Positions 8,580 through 18,137 of a stretch of DNA of 64,000 nucleotides are shown piece after piece. The notes under the pieces are model-generated. The model ran no database searches. It had not been told where the DNA came from and saw nothing but the letters and a program-made list of their open reading frames with translations. A program made the translations under genes and the position numbers. Numbering within the stretch: position 1 is the stretch's first letter; each line of letters begins with the position of its first letter. The stretch is from assembly GCF_023715505.1 (NCBI RefSeq), contig NZ_JAMBOH010000012.1, positions 1 to 64,000 of the forward strand. Reading direction: 5' to 3'. This DNA comes from Neobacillus cucumis (GTDB taxonomy: Bacteria; Bacillota; Bacilli; Bacillales_B; DSM-18226).

Positions 8580-10367
8580 ATGACGACATATAAAAGTAGA
8601 AATGAAGTTCCCGCCCACGAAAAATGGAATTTATCCGATATATATCCTGATATCAGTAAATGGGAAGAAGATTACCAATTAATTGAGAACATTGGCGCCA
8701 GCCTCAAGCAATTTGATGGAAAAATAAACGATGGCCATTCCTTATATGAATACCTTAAACAAAGAGAAGAGCTGTCCTTTCATTTGAATAAAGTCTATGC
8801 TTTTGCGATGTTAATGGTCGATGAAAATACTCGAGAGCCTCTCCCGCAGTCCTACTTAGATAAGGCGAAGCAGCTTAGTGTGAAAATCAGTGCTGCCACT
8901 TCCTTTTTTATGCCTTATTTACTAAGTTTAGACGAGGAAACTTTAAGGGGATATATCAAAGAAGAGGAAAAATTGATATATTTTGAAGAAGATTTACTTG
9001 ACTCATTCCGCTACAAAAAGCATGTTTTAAGCAAGGAACAAGAAGAAATCCTGTCCCAATTAGGGGAAGCTTTGTCAGCACCGGGACATACTTTTGGGAT
9101 GATCAATAACGCCGATATTAAATTCGGCGAAGTCACAAATGGAGATGGTGACCGAGTTGAATTAACACGAGGCATGTATTCCAAATTAATTGAAGATGAA
9201 GACCGTGAAAAGAGAAGAGAGGCTTATAAAGCCTATTATCAGCCATATGTTCAATTAAAAAATTCCATCGCTTCAACCCTTTCAGCTGCGATCAAAAATA
9301 ACGTAACATTGGCTAAAATTCGTCAATATCCATCCGCGCTTGAAAAAGCACTGTTTGGTGACCAAGTACCGCGTGAGGTTTACGAGAATCTTATCCAAAC
9401 AACAAAAGACAATATTGCACCGCTACACGAGTATACAAAAATTCGCAAACAGAAATTAAAACTCGAGGAAATCCACCAATATGATATGAGCGTCCCGCTT
9501 GTCAGCGGTGTAAAACAAGTGATTTCTTATGAAGAAGCATATGAAACCATGTTGAAGGCTTTAGCTCCTCTAGGGGAAGATTATATTAACATCTTAAAAG
9601 AGTTTAAGGACTCAAGGTATATTGATGTCCGTGAAACACCTGGAAAACGATCTGGGGCTTATAATTTGGGCGTTTATGGCGTCCATCCATTTATATTATT
9701 AAATCATCAAGATGATTTGGATAGTTTATTCACCCTGGTCCATGAATGCGGCCACGGAGTTCACAGTAAGTTGAGCTCACAGTACCAGCCGCAAATTACG
9801 GCGGGATACAGTATTTTTGTGGCGGAGGTAGCTTCGACCGTTAACGAGGTACTCTTAATTAACTACTTATTAAATAATGAAAAGGATCCTGAAGTCCGAA
9901 ATCATTTGCTCAATCATTTTATAGACCAGTTCAAAGGAACCTTTTTCACACAGGTCATGTTTGCGGAGTTTGAGATGAAAACACATGACATGGCCGAGAA
10001 GGGAATCCCATTGAATGTTGAAGTATTCAACAAAACCTATGAAACGTTGTTTAGGGAATACAATGGAGATGAGGTTGTCTTTGATGAGGAAGTGAAATAT
10101 GGCTGGTCAAGAATTCCGCACTTTTATCGTCCATTCTACGTGTATAAATACGCGACAGGCTTTGCCTCTGCGATACAACTGGCGACAAAGATTTTAGAAG
10201 GAGACCAAGAAACACTCCATTCTTATCTAAAATTTCTGAAAAGCGGCAGCATTGATTATCCACTGGAGTTATTGAAAAAGACTGGTGTGGACTTAACAAC
10301 CCCAGAACCAATCCAAAATGCACTGAAACGATTTGGAGAACTTGTTGAAGAATTTTCGCAAATCTAG
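8580..10367 (+). CDS. pepF: Oligoendopeptidase F
   Basis: The 595-residue cytoplasmic zinc peptidase belongs to the M3B family. The zinc site HECGH lies at 388-392 within LVHECGHGVHS, and the third ligand is in the downstream FVAEVAST segment. The long N-terminal helical domain and GxFxxRYK-like C-terminal part (WSRIPHFYRPFYVYKYA) are normal. It degrades peptides of roughly 7-17 residues. AAGGGAG precedes the ATG. Length and motifs are intact. Confidence 0.93.
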   Translation: MTTYKSRNEVPAHEKWNLSDIYPDISKWEEDYQLIENIGASLKQFDGKINDGHSLYEYLKQREELSFHLNKVYAFAMLMVDENTREPLPQSYLDKAKQLSVKISAATSFFMPYLLSLDEETLRGYIKEEEKLIYFEEDLLDSFRYKKHVLSKEQEEILSQLGEALSAPGHTFGMINNADIKFGEVTNGDGDRVELTRGMYSKLIEDEDREKRREAYKAYYQPYVQLKNSIASTLSAAIKNNVTLAKIRQYPSALEKALFGDQVPREVYENLIQTTKDNIAPLHEYTKIRKQKLKLEEIHQYDMSVPLVSGVKQVISYEEAYETMLKALAPLGEDYINILKEFKDSRYIDVRETPGKRSGAYNLGVYGVHPFILLNHQDDLDSLFTLVHECGHGVHSKLSSQYQPQITAGYSIFVAEVASTVNEVLLINYLLNNEKDPEVRNHLLNHFIDQFKGTFFTQVMFAEFEMKTHDMAEKGIPLNVEVFNKTYETLFREYNGDEVVFDEEVKYGWSRIPHFYRPFYVYKYATGFASAIQLATKILEGDQETLHSYLKFLKSGSIDYPLELLKKTGVDLTTPEPIQNALKRFGELVEEFSQI

Positions 10368-10441
10368 ACCTAAAAAACCGGGGAATTCACCACTCAACGG
10401 TTTTTAGGGATGAAAAGGAACGACTATAACTAAAAATGAAG

Positions 10442-10478
10442 GCCTTACTCAAAATGGTGAGTCTGGCCATATTTTTTT
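10442..10478 (+). terminator. Terminator downstream of pepF
   Basis: GGCC..ACTCA...TGAGT..GGCC forms a hairpin followed by ATATTTTTTT. A second AAAAACCG/CGGTTTTT pairing at 10372-10407 lies just after the pepF stop and may act with it. Confidence 0.6.
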
Positions 10479-10543
10479 ACAAGTTTTTACTCTAAAGATT
10501 TGTTAGAATATAGTTTATAAACCTATTTTAGGAGGATAATGAT

Positions 10544-11461
10544 TTGAATTCTAAGTTTAAAAAACCAAAAGCGTTCGGAGAAATACTGGATCATACCTTT
10601 AGTTTGAGCAAAAATCGCTTTAAGGAATTTTTTATGATTTTAATCGTTTTTATGGGACCCGTCTATTTACTTCAAGCCATTATTCAGATGGCAACCGGGA
10701 CCAGTTTTTTTCGGGATACAGGGACAGGGGGACAATGGTATGAACAAATACTTTCAAACTTGGACAGTTCTTCCGGCTCGTTTGATTCTAGTAGTTTAGG
10801 TGCTGATATCGGATTAATCGTCGTTGGGTTAGTGAGCTTCCTGCTTTTTCCGGTTGCTGAGGCCGCTATTTTATTTGCCATCCAGCATATTAAGAAAGAA
10901 GAAGAGTATACGGTTAGCTCGGTTATTAAAGAAGCGTTCCAACGCTTCTGGCCAATACTGGGCAGTTCGATTTTATTTGGAATTATACTGTTAGGAATAA
11001 TCTTGATTCCCATTTTGATTGTCGCTTTTTCAGGCGCTACTCTTGCAGCCGCTGTCCATCCTGTTTTAGGGATATTGGTCGGCATTCTGTTGTTTATTGG
11101 GTTTGCGGTCGGTGTGGGTCTGTTAATCACACGCTGGAGCTTTTACTTTGGATCGGTTGTCCTTGATAAAGTCACACCCGGTTTTGCTCGAAGCTGGCGG
11201 CTGTCGAAGAAACGGACTTGGGTATTGTTTGGCCTATATATTGTGTTTTACTTAATTGTTTCCATTATAAGCTTTGCTGTTCAGCTGACTTTTGGCGCGC
11301 TTTTAGGGGACAGTGTTTTATTAGGCCTAATTTCGAATCTGGCATCATTATTTACAACGATGATTTTCTCCGTAGGCTATGGGGTTATGTATTTTGATTT
11401 AAAAACAAGAAATGATGCGGAGGATTTAAAAGAATTGATTGAAGATTATCAGTCGATCTAA
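10544..11461 (+). CDS. Integral membrane protein, first gene of the MoxR/DUF58 operon
   Basis: I accept TTG 10544 as start because GGAGG lies 8 bases upstream. The 305-residue protein starts KFKKPKAFGEILDHTFSL, a motif of YciC/glycerophosphodiester phosphodiesterase membrane-domain-like proteins, and has about six membrane helices. It has no catalytic motif. It lies just before a DUF4129-like gene and four further membrane or ATPase genes. Its place suggests a role in the same envelope complex. Confidence 0.75.
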   Translation: MNSKFKKPKAFGEILDHTFSLSKNRFKEFFMILIVFMGPVYLLQAIIQMATGTSFFRDTGTGGQWYEQILSNLDSSSGSFDSSSLGADIGLIVVGLVSFLLFPVAEAAILFAIQHIKKEEEYTVSSVIKEAFQRFWPILGSSILFGIILLGIILIPILIVAFSGATLAAAVHPVLGILVGILLFIGFAVGVGLLITRWSFYFGSVVLDKVTPGFARSWRLSKKRTWVLFGLYIVFYLIVSIISFAVQLTFGALLGDSVLLGLISNLASLFTTMIFSVGYGVMYFDLKTRNDAEDLKELIEDYQSI

Positions 11462-11485
11462 AAACCTATATGTTAGGTGATGGTT

Positions 11486-12127
11486 ATGTTAAATGCAAAC
11501 AAAGCACGAGATGATATTGAAGAGATTTTACAAAAACAGGAGTATCAAGTTTATTATGATCACTCTAACGGGTTGATCGAAACCTGGTGGGAAAAGGCCA
11601 AAGAGTGGATCGCCTCACAGCTGGAGAAATTGTTCCCTTCCATTAAATCGGCAAGTGGCGCTTCCAGTGCCATTTTAATTACGATTATTGTTATTGTCAT
11701 TTTATTGTTAGCTTTTGCAGCCTTTATGCTTCTTCGAAATACTCGACGGAATCGATTGCTGCGAAACGAGAGGCCGCTACAATCATTAAAAGAGAGAAAT
11801 TGGACGTACGTAAGGCATTTAGAAGAGGCGGAAAAACTGGAATCCCTTGAAGATTATACAGAATCGACAAGACACCTCTTCTTAGCCATGCTTTTTTATT
11901 ATCATGAAAAGGAATGGCTTGAGGCAAGGATATGGAAAACCAATTGGGATTACTATGATGAATTAAGAAAAGTGAGTCAGCAAAATGCTGAAGAATTTTT
12001 CGAGCTTGCCCACTTCTTTGAGGATGCCGCTTATGGGGAACATAAGGTAAGTCCTGAAGAATATAAACCGTTTCGCACAAAAATCAGAGATATATTGGGA
12101 AGTAGGGGGGTGGAAAGTATTCAATGA
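11486..12127 (+). CDS. DUF4129-type membrane protein
   Basis: The start is likely ATG 11486 behind AGGTGAT; in-frame GTG 11477 and ATG 11480 lie inside that ribosome site. The protein has about 213 residues, an amphipathic N-terminus, one membrane helix (near residues 55-75, rich in I/V/L) and a C-terminal cytoplasmic DUF4129 helical domain (YTESTRHLFLAMLFYYHEK). Such proteins accompany MoxR and DUF58 genes. It overlaps the next gene by four bases (ATGA), so the two are translationally coupled. Confidence 0.75.
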   Translation: MLNANKARDDIEEILQKQEYQVYYDHSNGLIETWWEKAKEWIASQLEKLFPSIKSASGASSAILITIIVIVILLLAFAAFMLLRNTRRNRLLRNERPLQSLKERNWTYVRHLEEAEKLESLEDYTESTRHLFLAMLFYYHEKEWLEARIWKTNWDYYDELRKVSQQNAEEFFELAHFFEDAAYGEHKVSPEEYKPFRTKIRDILGSRGVESIQ

Positions 12128-13257
12128 ATGCTTTAAAAATACGTGGATGGATTTGGTTTGCCGTGCTTCTCCTTCTCTTTATTGGAGTTAGTTATGTCGC
12201 CTTTACACCCAAACCAAAAATTTATCCAGATTATGTGACCACCTCTCCTGCTCCAACTGGGATTAAGGCAATATATACATATTTAAAAAAGGAAAAAGGC
12301 GTAAAAAGCTGGAACCATTCACCTGATCTACTCCCTAAAGGAGACAACAACCAAATGCTTGTAATGGTCGGCCCTGCTTTTACACCTGAAAAAGAGTTGA
12401 TGCAGGCATATAAAGCGTATATGAATGCTGGAAATACGATCTTGTTATTACAAACAAACCCAAAAGGGATGTTTGATCTTGAAGCAGACTTTATTGAAAA
12501 GAGTCCCTCTCAAAGCAAAAGATGGCATTTGGTAAAGGATCAGAACTATAAAACTTTCAAAGCAGAAGTGAATTCAGATGTTCGAATCCGTACGATCAAG
12601 GGTGATGAACTGTTGCTGTCTGATCAGTATGGTCCGATCGCAGTAAAAAGAACCTTTGGGAAGGGACATTTAATCGTTGCCATTACCCCTGAGTGGTTCA
12701 CCAATGATAAACTACTGAAAAAAGACCACTTGCCACTTAGTTTTCAACTATTAAATCGAGGGAATCCTGACACCATTTTGTTTGATGAATATACGCATGT
12801 TGGGGAAAACAAATCGTCCATTTTAGCGGTTTATCCGATGTGGTTTTTGGTCCTTATTTTTCAAGGGATTTTATTGGTGGTGTTCTGGCTGTGGTACAAG
12901 GGGAAACGGTTTGGCCCATTGTTAAGCCCGCGGGAAGAGTGGGTCCGCTTTAGTGATGAAGGGATTCAGGCGATTGCCGCCTGGTATTTAAAAGGCAGAC
13001 GTTATCAAGATTCACTCCATATCCAAGCAGATTATGTAAAGGTTTTGCTGCAGGAACGCTGGCATATTCCTTATCATAAGGGTTGGCAGGAGCTTACTCC
13101 TTATTTTGAAAGAAAATGGATAAAAATTCCTGCCCATGAAATGAAAACTTTCCTATACGGCTTAGCCGCCATCTTAAACCAGGAAAAGATCAATAAGCAA
13201 GAATATCTATTGTGGTCGAGAAAACTAGAGGAATTACGAAATGAGGTTGAATCATGA
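12124..13257 (+). CDS. DUF4350 domain membrane protein
   Basis: The 377-residue protein has a membrane helix at residues 8-26, an extracytoplasmic DUF4350 domain (about 35-210, with SPAPTGIKAIYTYLK and VKSWN), a second helix near 240-260 (YPMWFLVLIFQGILL) and a cytoplasmic C-terminal tail. The domain resembles a Rossmann-like GATase fold, but no catalytic residues are obvious. Overlaps of four bases with both neighbours show tight operon structure with DUF4129 and MoxR. Confidence 0.8.
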   Translation: MNALKIRGWIWFAVLLLLFIGVSYVAFTPKPKIYPDYVTTSPAPTGIKAIYTYLKKEKGVKSWNHSPDLLPKGDNNQMLVMVGPAFTPEKELMQAYKAYMNAGNTILLLQTNPKGMFDLEADFIEKSPSQSKRWHLVKDQNYKTFKAEVNSDVRIRTIKGDELLLSDQYGPIAVKRTFGKGHLIVAITPEWFTNDKLLKKDHLPLSFQLLNRGNPDTILFDEYTHVGENKSSILAVYPMWFLVLIFQGILLVVFWLWYKGKRFGPLLSPREEWVRFSDEGIQAIAAWYLKGRRYQDSLHIQADYVKVLLQERWHIPYHKGWQELTPYFERKWIKIPAHEMKTFLYGLAAILNQEKINKQEYLLWSRKLEELRNEVES

Positions 13258-14183
13258 AGACAGAATTAACATCTTTTTTAGAAAAATATGAAGAGCGGAT
13301 CCTAGGTCAGAGCCTTAATCTTAGACTCCTGCTTTCTGCCATTCTATCAGGCGGACATGTCCTTTTGGAAGGAGTGCCTGGCACCGGTAAAACGCAAATG
13401 GTTCGAACGCTCGCAGGTCTTCTGGGTGGCAGCTTTAACCGGATTCAGTTCACACCGGATTTATTGCCTAGTGATATTACGGGCAGCGCGATTTATAACA
13501 TGAAAGAAAGTACGTTTCAAACACTTAAGGGGCCAATTTTCACCAATATCCTATTAGCTGATGAAATTAACCGAACCCCTGCTAAGACACAAGCCGCCCT
13601 TTTGGAGGCGATGGAAGAAAAGCAGGTGACCATCCAAGGTGAAACCTATCTTTTGCCAGATGTATTTTTTGTGGTCGCAACACAAAATCCAATTGAATTT
13701 GAAGGTACATACCCACTTCCAGAAGCGCAGCAGGATCGTTTTTTATTTAAACTTTATATCGATTTTCCTTCCTTTGATGAGGAGAAAGATGTATTGAAGA
13801 TGGTGATAGAAAACACTATTGAGGAAAGTCGGTTAACAGCCATCCTGGATATGGACACTTTTATGGCGATAAGAAAAGAAATTGAAAAAGTAACCGTAAG
13901 TGAGACCGTATTAGGCTACATCTTACAGATCGTTCGTAAAACAAGAGAGGCAGAATCAATTCGCTTTGGGGCGAGTACGAGAGCGGGGATTTCAATAGGA
14001 AAAGCGGCTCAAGCCTGGGCCTATCTTGCAGGGAGAGATTATGTGACGCCAGACGATATTAAGATGGTTGCCAAACCGGCATTAAGACATCGAATTCAGT
14101 TATCTCCACATATAGAATTGGAGGGAGCAACCGTTGACCAAATCATTGAAGAGCTTGTGGGCTCGGTTCCTGTTCCAAGATAA
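13254..14183 (+). CDS. MoxR-family AAA+ ATPase
   Basis: The 309-residue ATPase carries Walker A EGVPGTGKT (about 39-47), Walker B LLADEINR, sensor VVATQNPIEFEG and the family arginine finger region PEAQQDRFLFK. MoxR proteins act as chaperones for metal insertion or assembly of partners that often hold von Willebrand or DUF58 domains. Here the partner is the overlapping DUF58 gene. The preceding gene overlaps by ATGA. Confidence 0.92.
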   Translation: MKTELTSFLEKYEERILGQSLNLRLLLSAILSGGHVLLEGVPGTGKTQMVRTLAGLLGGSFNRIQFTPDLLPSDITGSAIYNMKESTFQTLKGPIFTNILLADEINRTPAKTQAALLEAMEEKQVTIQGETYLLPDVFFVVATQNPIEFEGTYPLPEAQQDRFLFKLYIDFPSFDEEKDVLKMVIENTIEESRLTAILDMDTFMAIRKEIEKVTVSETVLGYILQIVRKTREAESIRFGASTRAGISIGKAAQAWAYLAGRDYVTPDDIKMVAKPALRHRIQLSPHIELEGATVDQIIEELVGSVPVPR

Positions 14184-15492
14184 AGGGATCCTGCCTGCCA
14201 AACGGTTATTGTTCATTTACCTCATAATCTCTGTAGTTTTTATGCTGGGAATGATTATTGGCCTCTCGTGGGCTTATATCATTACCTTTAACATTTTGGC
14301 CCTTTGTATCAGTTTATTGGACTTACTTTTTTCACCTAATAAACAACAGCTTACCTTCAACAGGACAATGCCCAAAGAAATGGAAAGAGGAATCTCTTAT
14401 CCAATCGAGATTGAGGTTTGTAATACCTCTCCCTATTCCATTTCGTACCGATTGATTGACGGACTGCCACAATTCTTTGATAGGCCGTTTCCACTTAAGG
14501 GACAAATTCAAAAGGATTCTGCCGTGGTGATTACCTATGATACTATTGCCACGATTAGAGGAGACTATGATGTACAAAAGCTTTATTTTCGTTATCGCAG
14601 CCGCTTTGGTTTATGGGAAAAACAAACAACCGTTTCCATAAAGGAAACGGTAAAAGTGATTCCAGATTTAACTGAAACAAAACAATACTTAGAAAATGCT
14701 CAAAGCTATTTAAAGTATGAAGGATTAAACATCCGCAGACAAAGGAGCGGTGTTGGCGATTTTTCAAAAATTCGAGAGTTTGTGGTCGGTGATGATCCGC
14801 GTAAGATTAACTGGCGGCAAACGGCCAAACTGAGGGAAGTCATGACAAATGACTATGAGCCAGAGCATGGCAAATATATAACGGTTTTAATTGATTGCGG
14901 GCGTATGATGGGGGCAGAGTTGAAAAAGGGGAATCGGCTAGAAAAGGCGTTAGAAGCAGCCCTGACTGTCACGGCAGCAGCATTAAAAAAAGGCGATTAT
15001 GTTTCTGTTCTTGCTTTTTCAAAGGAAATCCACGTCTATGTTCCACCTTCCAAAGGAATGGCTCATTTACAGACCATTTTGCATGCTATTTACAATTTAA
15101 AGGTAGACGCATCTGAGTCTAATTATGGAGCTGTTTTACGGTATTTAGAAACAGTTCAAAAGAAACGAAGTCTGCTGCTTTTATTTAGTGATGTTCGTAC
15201 TTTTTTACATGAGGAAAGTGCCTTAGTTTATTTACAACGGCTTCAACAGCGCCATTTGTTTTTGATGATCGGCGTGGAAGACCAGACTTTATTAAAGAGG
15301 GTAAAGGAAGTGCCTGAAACGGTACAGCAAGCAATGGTGAAAAGTATTGCTCAGCAGCAAGTTATTTTAAAAAAGCGGGAGAAGAACAAATGGGAGAAAA
15401 AAGGCCTGCAGATGATCGAGGCCCGAGAGGAAAAATTGGCTGTAACGGCCGTGTCAAATTATATTCAAATTATAAATCAAAATCTTTTATAG
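14134..15492 (+). CDS. DUF58 domain protein
   Basis: The start is TTG 14134, supported by GGAGGGAG ending seven bases upstream; it lies inside the MoxR gene, giving a 50-base overlap. The 452-residue protein has two membrane helices near the N-terminus and the DUF58 motif VGDDPRKINWRQTAKL at about 225, followed by a von Willebrand-like fold (VLIDCGRMMG). It is the usual partner of MoxR. Its 3' end overlaps the convergent SpoIIM-family gene by 23 bases, so antisense interference is possible. Confidence 0.88.
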   Translation: MTKSLKSLWARFLFQDKGILPAKRLLFIYLIISVVFMLGMIIGLSWAYIITFNILALCISLLDLLFSPNKQQLTFNRTMPKEMERGISYPIEIEVCNTSPYSISYRLIDGLPQFFDRPFPLKGQIQKDSAVVITYDTIATIRGDYDVQKLYFRYRSRFGLWEKQTTVSIKETVKVIPDLTETKQYLENAQSYLKYEGLNIRRQRSGVGDFSKIREFVVGDDPRKINWRQTAKLREVMTNDYEPEHGKYITVLIDCGRMMGAELKKGNRLEKALEAALTVTAAALKKGDYVSVLAFSKEIHVYVPPSKGMAHLQTILHAIYNLKVDASESNYGAVLRYLETVQKKRSLLLLFSDVRTFLHEESALVYLQRLQQRHLFLMIGVEDQTLLKRVKEVPETVQQAMVKSIAQQQVILKKREKNKWEKKGLQMIEAREEKLAVTAVSNYIQIINQNLL

Positions 15493-16450
15493 GCTGGGAT
15501 TTGGCTAGTTTAAGTTTACCTATAAACACATATAGGATAAGGCCGGCAACGGTTAGGACAGCGACGATATATTTTGCTCCCAACGAAATCTTTGCCGGTG
15601 TAATGAAGCCTTCGATGATTCCAGCAATCACAAACAATGGAATTGTACCAAGCAAAAGCTGAACGGATCGTTTGGCATGCCGCTTTAATTGCCAGCCTCT
15701 TGTGTATTGCCCAGGAACAAAGAGCTTATAGCCCATTAAAAGCCCAGCACCGCCTGCGATAAAAATAGCTGTAAGTTCGATCATTCCATGTGGAACAATA
15801 AAGGCCCAAAAATCATAGGATTTGCCGTGATGCCAAAAGAGGGCAGCAAGGGCTCCAATAATGATCCCGTTATAGACCATTAAATAAACGGTAACGAGGC
15901 CAAAGGCAATGCCACCGGCAAAGGCAAAGATGCCGACTTTAATATTGTTGGTCATAATACTCGCTGACATCAGGGAAGAATCAACGGCACCAGAGCCTTT
16001 TCCTAATTTATCTGGATCCACGCCTTGAGAAATTTCCGCAGGGAGAATCGAATAAATATGGAGCGGGTCATTCATAACAGAAAGAAAGCTTCCGATCGCT
16101 CCAATTAAAAATAAAATCATCGCGGCGATGACAAATTTCCATTGCTCCAGCAATAAACCAATAAATTTAGTGCTGAAGAAATAACGAATCTGTTTAAAGC
16201 TTGAAACCTGGTCTTTGTACAAAAGGTTATGTGCTTTTGAAACAAGGGTGTTTAAATAGGGCGTTATTTCATCATTTGGAAAATAAGTTTGACTGTAAGA
16301 AAGATTTTGCGCTGCCTTTTGATATAATCGATGAAACTGTGTAATGGTTTCACCGGTATAGTCCCTTTTTCTCTTGCTTAATAGGGTAACGAATTGTTCA
16401 AGTTGTTTCCAATCTTCACGGTGCATTTTGACAAATTGCTTGAGATTCAT
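15470..16450 (-). CDS. Stage II sporulation protein M (SpoIIM/DUF95) family membrane protein
   Basis: The 326-residue protein opens with a cytoplasmic helical region (MNLKQFVKMHREDWKQLEQF) and then has about six membrane segments, with the family motif FWAFIVPHGMIELTAIFIAG. SpoIIM in the strict sense is a 200-residue engulfment protein; this longer type is the MoxR/DUF58-associated branch found widely in bacteria. It lies divergent from an RDD gene and convergent with DUF58. Confidence 0.82.
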   Translation of the reverse strand: MNLKQFVKMHREDWKQLEQFVTLLSKRKRDYTGETITQFHRLYQKAAQNLSYSQTYFPNDEITPYLNTLVSKAHNLLYKDQVSSFKQIRYFFSTKFIGLLLEQWKFVIAAMILFLIGAIGSFLSVMNDPLHIYSILPAEISQGVDPDKLGKGSGAVDSSLMSASIMTNNIKVGIFAFAGGIAFGLVTVYLMVYNGIIIGALAALFWHHGKSYDFWAFIVPHGMIELTAIFIAGGAGLLMGYKLFVPGQYTRGWQLKRHAKRSVQLLLGTIPLFVIAGIIEGFITPAKISLGAKYIVAVLTVAGLILYVFIGKLKLAKSQPIKDFDL

Positions 16451-16570
16451 TTTGACACCTTCTTTTACGGAGCTATGTAAATTTTTATACTTTTCTCCTT
16501 ATTATAGAAAATTAGTAGGAAAATAGAAACCATATCAGAGAAAATCAACGAGATTTAAGGGGGGAATTTG

Positions 16571-17374
16571 ATGACAGATGATCATTTAGATATCAAAACA
16601 CCAGAATATGTAGCCATACAGTTTCAAATTGCTGGATTAGGGAGCAGAGCCGCAGCCTTTATAATCGATCAGGCCCTGCTCATGATCATAAATATACTGA
16701 CAATCGTGATACTTTTTTTCATAATGGGCGGGATGGAAACGTCGCCTTTTTTTCTTACGGAAAGTACCTTTCCCATTGCGGTTGTAGTTATAGGTTTATT
16801 TGTTCTAAATTGGGGCTACTTCTTTTTCTTTGAGTTTTTTTCTGGGGGTCGAACCCTTGGTAAAAAAGTGGTCGGGATCCGAGTGATTCAGGAAAATGGG
16901 CACAGCATTACATTGCTGTCTAGTTTTATACGAAATCTTGTTCGTCTGATCGATTCACTGCCAACAGCTTATTTTCTTGGTATTATCATGATATTTTTCC
17001 ATCCTAAACATAAACGGCTTGGTGACCTTGTTGCTGGTACGATTGTCGTTCATGAACGAAAGGCCAAAAAGAAAAAGAAATTTACACCCATTGAAAAAGA
17101 AATTAATCTCAGAGGAATTACGGTGAACGACCTTGAATTGGATGACTGGACGTTAAAGTCATTTACGGCTAAGGATTGGAAGTTGGTGAGTACCTATGCA
17201 AGCCGTTTTCATCAGTTGCCAGTGGAGGAGCGAAATCGGCTGACAAAACAGATTACTGATTTGCTGCTGCCTAAAACTGGGATCGACGTGATAGGAAAAA
17301 CGGAGACAGAATTAGAAAATACGCTACTTGTTCTTTACTTAAATCTTAAGGATGAATGGGAATTTGAGCTTTAG
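16571..17374 (+). CDS. RDD family membrane protein
   Basis: The protein has an RDD domain at residues about 18-160 (FQIAGLGSRAAAFIIDQALL; GGRTLGKKVVGIRVIQENG; KRLGDLVAGTIVVHE) with three membrane segments, then a basic stretch (KAKKKKKF) and a cytoplasmic tail. GGGGGAATTTG precedes the start; ATG 16571 is used here, and an in-frame upstream start codon at 16568 is also possible. RDD proteins of this cluster accompany SpoIIM-like and MoxR genes. The function is unknown. Confidence 0.82.
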   Translation: MTDDHLDIKTPEYVAIQFQIAGLGSRAAAFIIDQALLMIINILTIVILFFIMGGMETSPFFLTESTFPIAVVVIGLFVLNWGYFFFFEFFSGGRTLGKKVVGIRVIQENGHSITLLSSFIRNLVRLIDSLPTAYFLGIIMIFFHPKHKRLGDLVAGTIVVHERKAKKKKKFTPIEKEINLRGITVNDLELDDWTLKSFTAKDWKLVSTYASRFHQLPVEERNRLTKQITDLLLPKTGIDVIGKTETELENTLLVLYLNLKDEWEFEL

Positions 17375-17463
17375 ATATTTCACCTATAAAATTAAAGAGT
17401 ATGAAATTCTACAAATAGTACATAATTCCTTTAGGTATTACCAACATTCAAAGGAGTATGTCC

Positions 17464-18039
17464 ATGCATTGGTATGAAAAATTAAATCAATATTTCCCGA
17501 TTGAGGAAATGAAATCAAAAGAACATATGCAGACTTTACTGAAAGAACGCTCTGAAATCTATCATAAGGATGAAGGGCCCAATCATGTTTTAATGTATGT
17601 AGAGCTTGATAATTTTATTTTCATCGATTATCTTTTTGTATCTAAAAATGCCCGTGGTCAGGGACTGGGTCATAAACTTATGGAAAAATTGAAGCACAGA
17701 GGGAAACCGATTATTCTGGAAGTGGAACCGGTGAACTATAAAGACAGTGATACAGCAAAAAGGCTTCATTTTTATAAACGAGAAGGTTTTGAACATGCAG
17801 AGTCAATTGGATATGCACGGAGGTCTTTAGCCACAAATGAAATTAATAAAATGGAAATACTTTTTTGGGCTCCAAATAATGAGTCAGAAGAAATCATATT
17901 TGATGCCATGAAAAAAACTTATAACTTAATTCATACCTATAAAGACAAACGCTTCTATGGCGAATCCTATCAACCGGTTGAAGAGGTACTGACTTTTAAA
18001 GAAGAAACTGAAAATGGAAATATACTTGATAATTTATAG
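17464..18039 (+). CDS. GNAT-family N-acetyltransferase
   Basis: ATG 17464 is preferred to ATG 17458 because the ribosome site AAAGGAG ends at 17456. The 191-residue protein has the acetyl-CoA loop motif in DYLFVSKNARGQGLGHKLMEK (residues about 55-75), followed by ILEVEPVNYKDSDTAKRLHFYKREGFE. The C-terminal 60 residues extend beyond the minimal fold. The substrate is unknown. It stands alone. Confidence 0.82.
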   Translation: MHWYEKLNQYFPIEEMKSKEHMQTLLKERSEIYHKDEGPNHVLMYVELDNFIFIDYLFVSKNARGQGLGHKLMEKLKHRGKPIILEVEPVNYKDSDTAKRLHFYKREGFEHAESIGYARRSLATNEINKMEILFWAPNNESEEIIFDAMKKTYNLIHTYKDKRFYGESYQPVEEVLTFKEETENGNILDNL

Positions 18040-18087
18040 TGTCCTTTATTCTAGTCATTTGGAACAATAAAACTCAGCCTTTTTCAT

Positions 18088-18130
18088 TATAAAAAGCCTG
18101 GCCTCACTTTTCTGAAGTTCAGGCTTTTAA
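18088..18130. terminator. Bidirectional terminator
   Basis: AAAAAGCCTG...CAGGCTTTT pairs between the GNAT gene and the convergent aldehyde dehydrogenase remnant. T-rich sequence follows on the plus strand and A-rich sequence precedes it. Confidence 0.6.
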
Positions 18131-18137
18131 TCTTACT

